Shown here: in pieces, positions 57,962 through 64,000 of the stretch
How positions within the stretch are numbered: position 1 is the first letter of the stretch
Layout: each line of letters begins with the position of its first letter
Source: Dendrocalamus latiflorus
Taxonomy: Eukaryota; Streptophyta; Magnoliopsida; Poales; Poaceae
DNA length: 64,000 nucleotides
Direction: 5' to 3'
Assembly: GCA_017311315.1 (NCBI GenBank)
Contig: CM029672.1
Span: forward strand, 7,916,463-7,980,462
The notes under the pieces: model-generated
Seen by the model: only the letters and a program-made list of their open reading frames with translations
The model's database searches: none
What the model was told of the DNA's origin: nothing
Made by a program: the position numbers and the translations under genes

Positions 57962-60900
57962 AAGCTGGAACAAAAACTTCAGGTCAGCCTCTGTCAGCTT
58001 CGACATGGCCTCCGGTGAGAGCAAGTATTATAAGAGGCTGTAAGTTGGCTGTATGCTGAGGTGGAGGAGAGAGAGGAGGAGAGAGAAGAGAGGTGGGTTG
58101 TAAGCTTACAGCCAGCTGAAGCACAAGAACCAAGAAACTTTGTGAGAGAAAAGGGTAGGTCATACAGCCTTCAGCTGGCTGTAACTACTATATGAGTAGG
58201 CTGATAAGTGAGCTGTAAGTATTCATACAGCCAGCTGAAGGCTGTATTATAAGACTTGCTCTGAGTCGCCAACGGTGCTGCAAAGAGACAGGGGAAAAGG
58301 GTATCAGCAGGCATTCACTCTCCAAACGAGTCTCGTATCACGCATTAGCGATACTGGGTGAGAACAGATTATTACCCTTCAAACACGAGTTGCTTCTTCT
58401 CTTGCAGTTGCAGGATACGCTCTTCAACCGTGTCCTTGATCACAAACCTCACGCTTCTGTGATATCAGTCAAAAGGTAGACAAAGTCAGAGAGAAGGGGA
58501 AAGGCGGCGATATGATTCAGGAGAAACGCGTCAGTGATATTAGCATAGCAAGGTGATAGAAGTGCCACACTGCTACTTCACCTGATTGGCTTGAATTGCC
58601 CAATTCGGTGTATTCGATCCTGGGCTTGGCTCTTGACTGCAGGATTCCACCAAGGGTCCATCAAGAAGACCTGCCAGCATGTATTCTATAAGCAGTATGC
58701 ACCTGTTTTTTTTTTCCTTTTTTGATGTCTACAAGTAGACAAAAGGGATCTGGTGCACTGAACTCACATGAGATGCTACGGTGAGATTGGGAGCTACTCC
58801 TCCAACTTTCAAGCTCATCAGAAAAATCCTGCAGTCCGGGTCATTGGTGAAGGTATCTATGGCTCTCCCCTTCTCGGCAATGTTCATTTTCCCATTAAGT
58901 TGAACGCACTTGATGCCAGACTGTCAAATCATCTTAAATTATTACAACTGTCGACATACAACACTGCAATGTTTACCACAAATAAAAATTTCCCAATACT
59001 TTACCCTCTGTAGGGAGAATTCAATCAAATCCAAGAACGATGTGAACTGGCTGAACACAATCCCTTTGGCGGAACCATCATGCTCAATCATGTTTCTTAC
59101 TTCTTCTCTCTGCATAATGGAAAACAAATCCCTCAGTAAGGAAAATGAGTATCAAAATAATTTTCACACATATCATGGTCCACTCTTGGGTGATACTAAA
59201 AGTTGCTCCAGTACAACATTATTGTGCTTGAGTGGTGAGCAAACCATGAACCCGAAAAAACCCTTTGTAACCCTCAATTGATACTTAGAATAGGCTTCTT
59301 CCCAGGTTATATGAACCATTTGATCATGCATCCCAGGTTATCATAACCATTTCATCATGGATGTTACTATGTATCTCAACATTAGAATAGGGGAAATCAC
59401 AACAAATCATGTTTGCGTATGGATAGAATAATCACGTGAACATGATTTGGCACTTGCATGGTCAACTGGTAGTAGATCCAAGGGACAGTTTTAAGTTCTA
59501 TGACATGAGGGCAAAATGCACTTTAGACTTCCAGGTCATTAGTTGAGTCCGAGGCTGTATACCCCCATGAGCCCTAAAATCCAAATGAATAGATATCTGC
59601 CTTATGTCATGGGACTTAATTCCTTTCATCAATCTATTGTCACAAGCGTGCAGAATCATGTATGGTCCCATGTGTCTACTCCATCCAAACTTAATGACAT
59701 TTTGACTTGCAGGGTCCCTAGAAAACTTCTAGACATATATCTTGCATAATGCCTGAATATATTTTGGTTTCTTCCTATAGACATGCAAACAAGGGTGTAT
59801 ATAGGGTGAAAACAAAATTATACAATTGAGTGCAGACAACAAAATATGTAGAGCAAGTTGTTCTACTTACCAAGGCATCAATTTTTGTACTTGTCTTAAA
59901 ATCTGTAAGGCTTTGTAGTCTGCCTAATATTCCAGAGCGTTTGCTACCCTTGACATTTGCAGTGATCTTTTCTCCTGAATTTTGCGTTGTTAAGTCAACA
60001 GTATGGGGTTCTGAACAAGATGGACATGAAACATTCCCCAGAGTTGCAGACTAGTCTATCAAACAAATCTTGCAGAACGCATGACCACAAGAGGTAACCT
60101 TGACAAGAAATTAATGTGTGAAAGTCAGCTTGTAGTCAGTGGAAAACAAGAAAATAGCACATGAGCTTAAATACGTATTTTATTTTTGGGGAGGGCGGTC
60201 TACTAACCACCACATCTTCTGCCATATTATGACATATACCACATTGGCTTTCCATGGCCTCATTTCCTTCATTTTTGCATCCCTCACGAAGTTCTGCTGT
60301 CTTAGAAAATGCTACAAGGTATGGATGATCAACAGCCTGTTGGAACAATCAATACCATGTTACTTTCTCAAAGAGAAATAATGAACGGTGCAATTCTAAA
60401 AGAAACCAATAGCATTTGTGCAACCATAACAATTCTTGCAACAACCCACCTGTCTCAACCTTGTGAGGAGGTCAAAGATATGAGCGTAGTTGTTCATCAG
60501 CGTTCCAGCATCGACATATCTGGAGAAAATGGTGTAATGGTAAAAGGCCTTAAATCTTTCGAAAGAAGAAATGGAAAGGAACATATGCATAAGCTAATTA
60601 ACAAAAGCCATCCACTTATGACACCAAAAAAACACCTGCTTTATCTAAAATTGGATGGAAGCATGAAACCAACAACAGAGTTTCTTTACAGTATACCATA
60701 CTTTTACTATAACCATAACTCTGCAGATATTGGTGTGGCTTAAATCTAGAACCAATTAAAAAATGGGTGAGCTCTAACCTAGAACATTGGTTATTAGCAA
60801 TGACGGTTCACAAATTGTAGATGTTACATGATAGTAGAATGGGTTCATTGCTCAGAACAAACTGGTTATCCAACTCTTGCAGGGCCGTTCCACATAATAA

Positions 60901-61286
60901 TCACAGGATGTCTACTGAATAGTTTGTATGCATGAACAGGAAATGAGAACTCACGAATCAAATTGCGTGCGGCTTTGAGTATATAAAGCTTCATAGAATT
61001 CCATCTCATTTTTATCAAAAGTGTCCCGCCTCAATGTCACCTATCACGTAAAAAATTAACTGCTTGAAACTCACATATGGAAAAAGGGGGCATTACAATT
61101 TTTCATGTATATAGAATGCTTAAAAATATGTGGTCTCACAATCTTTGGTGGAAGAGCAAGATCTGCAGCCCGGCCTTTTTTCGTGCGCCTTAAGACTATG
61201 CCCTTCAGAACTTTTTCCTTCAGAAGAACCATGGCTCTTGGGCCCTCATCAGTTGCCGACCCAAATTGTATTGGACTTGATATGTA
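57962..61286 (-). pseudogene. RAD16-like SNF2/RING helicase, 5'-truncated and broken
   Basis: RAD16 proteins are Swi2/Snf2 ATPases with a RING finger used in global-genome nucleotide excision repair. Exons in transcription order: 61286-61140, 61040-60955, 60519-60450, 60336-60208, 60098-59871, 59109-59005, 58920-58768, 58670-58582, 58456-58376, then from 58277; phases agree throughout. Seen: MVLLKEKVLKGIVLRRTKKG, DAGTLMNNYAHIFDLLTRLR, RING pieces QCGICHN, TSCGHAFCKIC and CPSC, then GIVFSQFTSFLDLIE, LMSLKVGGVAPNLTVASH, FLMDPWWNPAVKSQAQDR, IHRIGQ and VEERILQLQEKK. Lesions: TAG at 60051-60053 inside the RING, and a MITE (58019-58261) in the last exon that brings a TAA at 58247-58249; the original tail (PEAMSKLTEADLKFLF) is stranded beyond it. 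The N-terminal ATPase half is absent from the window. Confidence 0.88.
58019..58261. mobile_element. MITE inserted in the last RAD16-like exon
   Basis: Ends GAGCAAGTATTATAAG and CTTATAATAC-type inverse (right edge TATTATAAGACTTGCTC); 243 bp; target duplication TGA at 58016-58018 and 58262-58264. The interior has 'cagccagctgaa' inverted repeats and a GA-rich strip. Length plus duplication is 246 bp, a multiple of three, but it carries a stop in the host frame. Confidence 0.9.
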
Positions 61287-61354
61287 CTGTTAAAGATTGG
61301 CCTTCTGTCAGCATGCTAATGCCATAAATAAAAAAATATATGCAAAACTAAGGT

Positions 61355-61495
61355 GGCTGAGCTAACTCATTTTTTTCATTTTTAAATTTTTTAAAATTTA
61401 ATTATGCCAAATAAGCCACCATCAGCTGCAGTGTAATTTTAACCAGCTACCGTGAAAATTCAGCCCAACTGAGCACCACCTTAACCTTCAGGAAC
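61355..61495. mobile_element. Partial AT-rich MITE, family A
   Basis: Contains 'aaatttaattatgccaaataagcc' (in part) and 'accagctaccgtg', and is bounded by 'ggtggctgagc' and 'tgagcaccacc', which are inverted. Shorter than the other copies. Confidence 0.5.
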
Positions 61496-61563
61496 GGCTC
61501 CTCTTTCTTCCGGCCAGCCTAGGGGCACCTCTTTCTTCTTCAATTCCTCAAACTAAGCTATAG

Positions 61564-61786
61564 GCTCTGTTCTTTTTCCCTTCTAAAAGCTGTTTTTCGG
61601 CTTTTCTACAGTAACTAACTTTTAAACGGCGTATCTTTTTAAGATAGGGTCTACTAGTTAATTGTAGTATGTGCTTTACCGACTTCATGTATATCGGCAA
61701 AAATCGTACGTGAATTTTTGTTACTCTATAATTTCTCACACAAACAGCCTAAAAGCCACAAGCCGCAGCTAAAAAGAACAGGCCTA
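61564..61786. mobile_element. MITE with GGCTCTGTTCTTT ends
   Basis: Left 'ggctctgttctttttccc', right 'ctaaaaagaacaggcc', with 'aaaagctg/cagc' inversions further in. Resembles family B ends (CTGTTCTT...AAGAACAG) but the body differs. Confidence 0.6.
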
Positions 61787-61988
61787 ATATTCCACTGGAT
61801 TAGGTGAACAACTTCTTCAGTTGAGCACATCCATTTTTATCTGGCTCTTGACCAGCTGATGCCACAGCGCTTCGAACGTCTCTCTTGCAGATCCCGGGCT
61901 AGCCAAAATTAGCTCGGCTTGTTCCAGCTGCATTCCTCTCCAGACCGCTTTCACCCCTTTGCATCAAGCCGCCGTTACACCCCCGGCT

Positions 61989-62003
61989 CCCCCCCCCCCC
62001 CCC
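61989..62003 (+). repeat. Poly-C tract of 15
   Basis: Fifteen consecutive C residues in a C-rich neighbourhood; no coding meaning assigned. Confidence 0.85.
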
Positions 62004-62289
62004 AGGGGTTGATATTCGTTCGAGGTGGCAGGGAATGGAGAGCTAATCTCCATAAGAACATCGACCATATCTTCTTCCGCTGAAAGCATCCCGGTTCATT
62101 CTTCTATCCAATACTGCCACTCCCACCTTATCTGCCGACCTCACAGGAAAATTTCCTTTCACATCAAAGCGCCATGCCGAGGTATCCTCCAGATGGGCAC
62201 GGACTAGTATGTAGTATCCACACAAAAAATCAGCTCTGACTCTGTCCGCAGAACAAACCCCGGTGCATATGGCTTCCGGGGCTTAGGTC

Positions 62290-62530
62290 TAGCGTGCCGT
62301 TCGGTTGGACCGGAATAAACTGATTTATAACTAAAATTATACTGTGGTTGATGATGACTTATATGGTATAACTAATTTTAAAAATAAAAAATATGTTAAC
62401 CCATCACAAACAACGCAAATAAATACGAAAAAAAGAATCGGCAAAAAAGCTAAAAAGTCAAAAAAAGAAGAAATTTAGAAATAGTAAAAATTAAACTAGA
62501 AACTCAAATCAAAATAAGCAGAGCCTAACA
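62290..62530. mobile_element. AT-rich MITE, family A copy 5
   Basis: Same orientation as 2836-3040: 'gttaacccatcac', 'aaataaatacgaaaaaaag', 'atcggcaaaaaagc', 'gaagaaatttagaaatagt'. The ends are degraded. Confidence 0.55.
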
Positions 62531-62574
62531 TGCACCACATCACAACTCGGGAAGTAATTCGCTTTAAGCAAACA

Positions 62575-63905
62575 TGTGCATGAAGCGTCTTGGTTCATCA
62601 GTAATCACCAGCCTTACCGAGCCAGCATGGCCAAGTTAAAAGTATGGAGATCCCTAAAACCGAGACCACTTTCATTCTTCAGTATACTCATCTTTTCCTA
62701 GCTCACCCAATGCATCTCGCGCTCGTCATCTTGTTGGCTCCACCCAGTGGCGGATTCAGAATAAAAATAATATGAAGATCTTATACTTTATATATGTATT
62801 TATCAACATATCTATCAATAATATAGTAGATAGTAATATATTCTAAATTTTATAACATCAACTAACTTATGATAAATTTCAACTGTCTATAACCATAGCT
62901 ATTTGTCAGGCAGCTTAATTACCAAAATCAAGAGTTCACTATTAGTTAAGGATCTAGAATGAATATAAGAATAAAAGATGTTTAGCATCATTAAAAAACA
63001 ACATCTGGCACCATTGCCTATAAAATACATAATAAAAACAATAAGTGAATAAAATTTCAAGTAAAAGAATTACAGAAAAATCTAATAAAGTGAAGTAAAT
63101 TATATTTTATAGTTGGTTTCGACGACTTCTCAAGTTCTAGAAGTGATCTATTATAGAATTATTGGGAAACAAAACCCAAGAGGCAGGAGCCCAAGACAAA
63201 CTGCCGTCGGCCCGTCGCCCGCTGCAGAGGAAAGGAGATTGTGTGGGGGAACGAAGTCAGAAAGGTAAGACATTTGGGACTTCGGGGGCGCTGATGAGCA
63301 AAAGTCGTGAAGAGCCACTTACCAGTGGCTAGACTATGCCCGCGCGTGGCTATGCTCTCGCCTGGCTGCCCACTGGCCTGGGCACTAGCCTAGGCAGCTG
63401 GGCCACACGCTGGCCTGGGCCACGGGGGCGTAGGAGAAGGTCCATAAGAGAAGTTCTGGCCCACATGCTGACCTAGGCCGCTTGGTTGCAAGTTATGATA
63501 GCACTAATTTTAGTTATGTAGAGACATGCTGTGCAAACTTAGGGTCCAAATAAAAAATTAAAATCAGCTAGGAATCTATGCCCCCACATAGCCCTTAGTC
63601 CATCTGCCCTGGCTCCACTAGTAGCGGTAGATTAGAGCGCTCAGATGATCATAGAGTTCATTCGTTAAATCAAAACATGACATCACAGATGTCGGGATCG
63701 CCTGCCTTAATTAGAATCTCCTTGCCAGCTTTGGACGACAAATTTTCCTTCTAGCCCTAGATACCTTCCAAACTTTCTCCTTGATGTATTGGAAAGCTTT
63801 CACCTTCGATCTTCCCAAGTGTACTGGAAGTCCCAAATATTTGTCAATCCTTGCTTCACTGCGTACACCCAGCGTGTTTATAATTTGGATATTGATAAAC
63901 ATCAT
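62575..63905 (-). mobile_element. LINE reverse-transcriptase fragment, interrupted
   Basis: On the minus strand 63711-63905 encodes EARIDKYLGLPVHLGRSKVK and QYIKEKVWKVS, the end of a plant LINE reverse transcriptase; a KEILIKAGDPDIC-type continuation follows after a frameshift. After a gap, 62575-62750 encodes MHWVSWEKMSILKNESGLGF and RDLHTFNLAMLARQG-type sequence, the next block of the same protein class. The two blocks are separated by about 870 bp of unrelated DNA. Stops and shifts make it dead. Confidence 0.7.
62754..63625. mobile_element. Putative element inserted in the LINE fragment
   Basis: The left edge 'cagtggcggattcag' and the right edge 'ctggctccactag' are imperfect inverses (AGTGG-CGGA / TCC-CCACT), and they sit where the LINE coding blocks stop. 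The interior is AT-rich on the left and GC-rich ('gcctgggcactagcctaggc') on the right. No transposase and no clear target duplication. Confidence 0.4.
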
Positions 63906-64000
63906 CCGGATGTTTTCTTATAATTTTCCTCTTCATGCTCCTCGGCGTGTTTCAGCTGATAAGCATCAAGGATCTCTTGTAAGCATCAAGGATCTCTTGC

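Overview
This window looks like nuclear DNA from a grass, most likely rice or a close relative. Genes have many short introns with GT/AG borders. Some exons are very GC-rich (the single large exon at 13.2-14.7 kb and the first exon near 43 kb). The spaces between genes are packed with Tourist- and Stowaway-type MITEs, Ty1/copia retrotransposons and LINE debris. There is no sign of bacterial operons, CRISPR, or tRNA/rRNA genes.

Layout. (1) 0.3-4.3 kb, plus strand: a decayed ATG8 (autophagy ubiquitin-like) gene that keeps its five-exon layout but has lost its start codon, some splice sites and reading frame. (2) 5-13 kb: gene-poor DNA with MITEs, an old direct duplication and a small copia remnant. 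(3) 13.2-15.9 kb, plus: an intact two-exon ANKRD13-like gene (ankyrin repeats plus GPCR-chaperone domain, 599 aa). (4) 16.8-22.4 kb: a rearranged minus-strand copia element, an LTR-like stretch, and the 5' end of another minus-strand copia element whose LTR stops about 32 bp before the next start codon. (5) 22.5-35.7 kb, plus: an arogenate/prephenate dehydratase-like gene of 11 exons (395 aa). Its 9.7 kb first intron carries a full-length copia element (25109-31638). (6) 37.0-43.4 kb, minus: a nine-exon bromodomain gene (about 1179 aa) with a twelve-copy peptide repeat after the bromodomain. (7) 45-50 kb: a MITE nursery with one double and one triple nested insertion. (8) 51-53 kb: LINE ORF1-like remnant. 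(9) 58.0-61.3 kb, minus: a 5'-truncated RAD16-like SNF2/RING helicase with a nonsense codon in its RING finger and a MITE in its last exon. (10) 62.3-63.9 kb: LINE reverse-transcriptase debris, itself interrupted.

The intact genes do not form a pathway. They serve separate housekeeping roles: aromatic amino acid synthesis in plastids, chromatin reading, and ER/membrane protein handling. I did not find a convincing new multi-gene system. The most unusual items are the triple-nested MITE at 47567-48279, the peptide repeat array in the bromodomain protein, the divergent dehydratase with changed active-site motifs and LTR-adjacent start, and the RAD16 gene caught in early decay. All exon models come from reading splice sites and reading-frame phase by eye; no database search was run.
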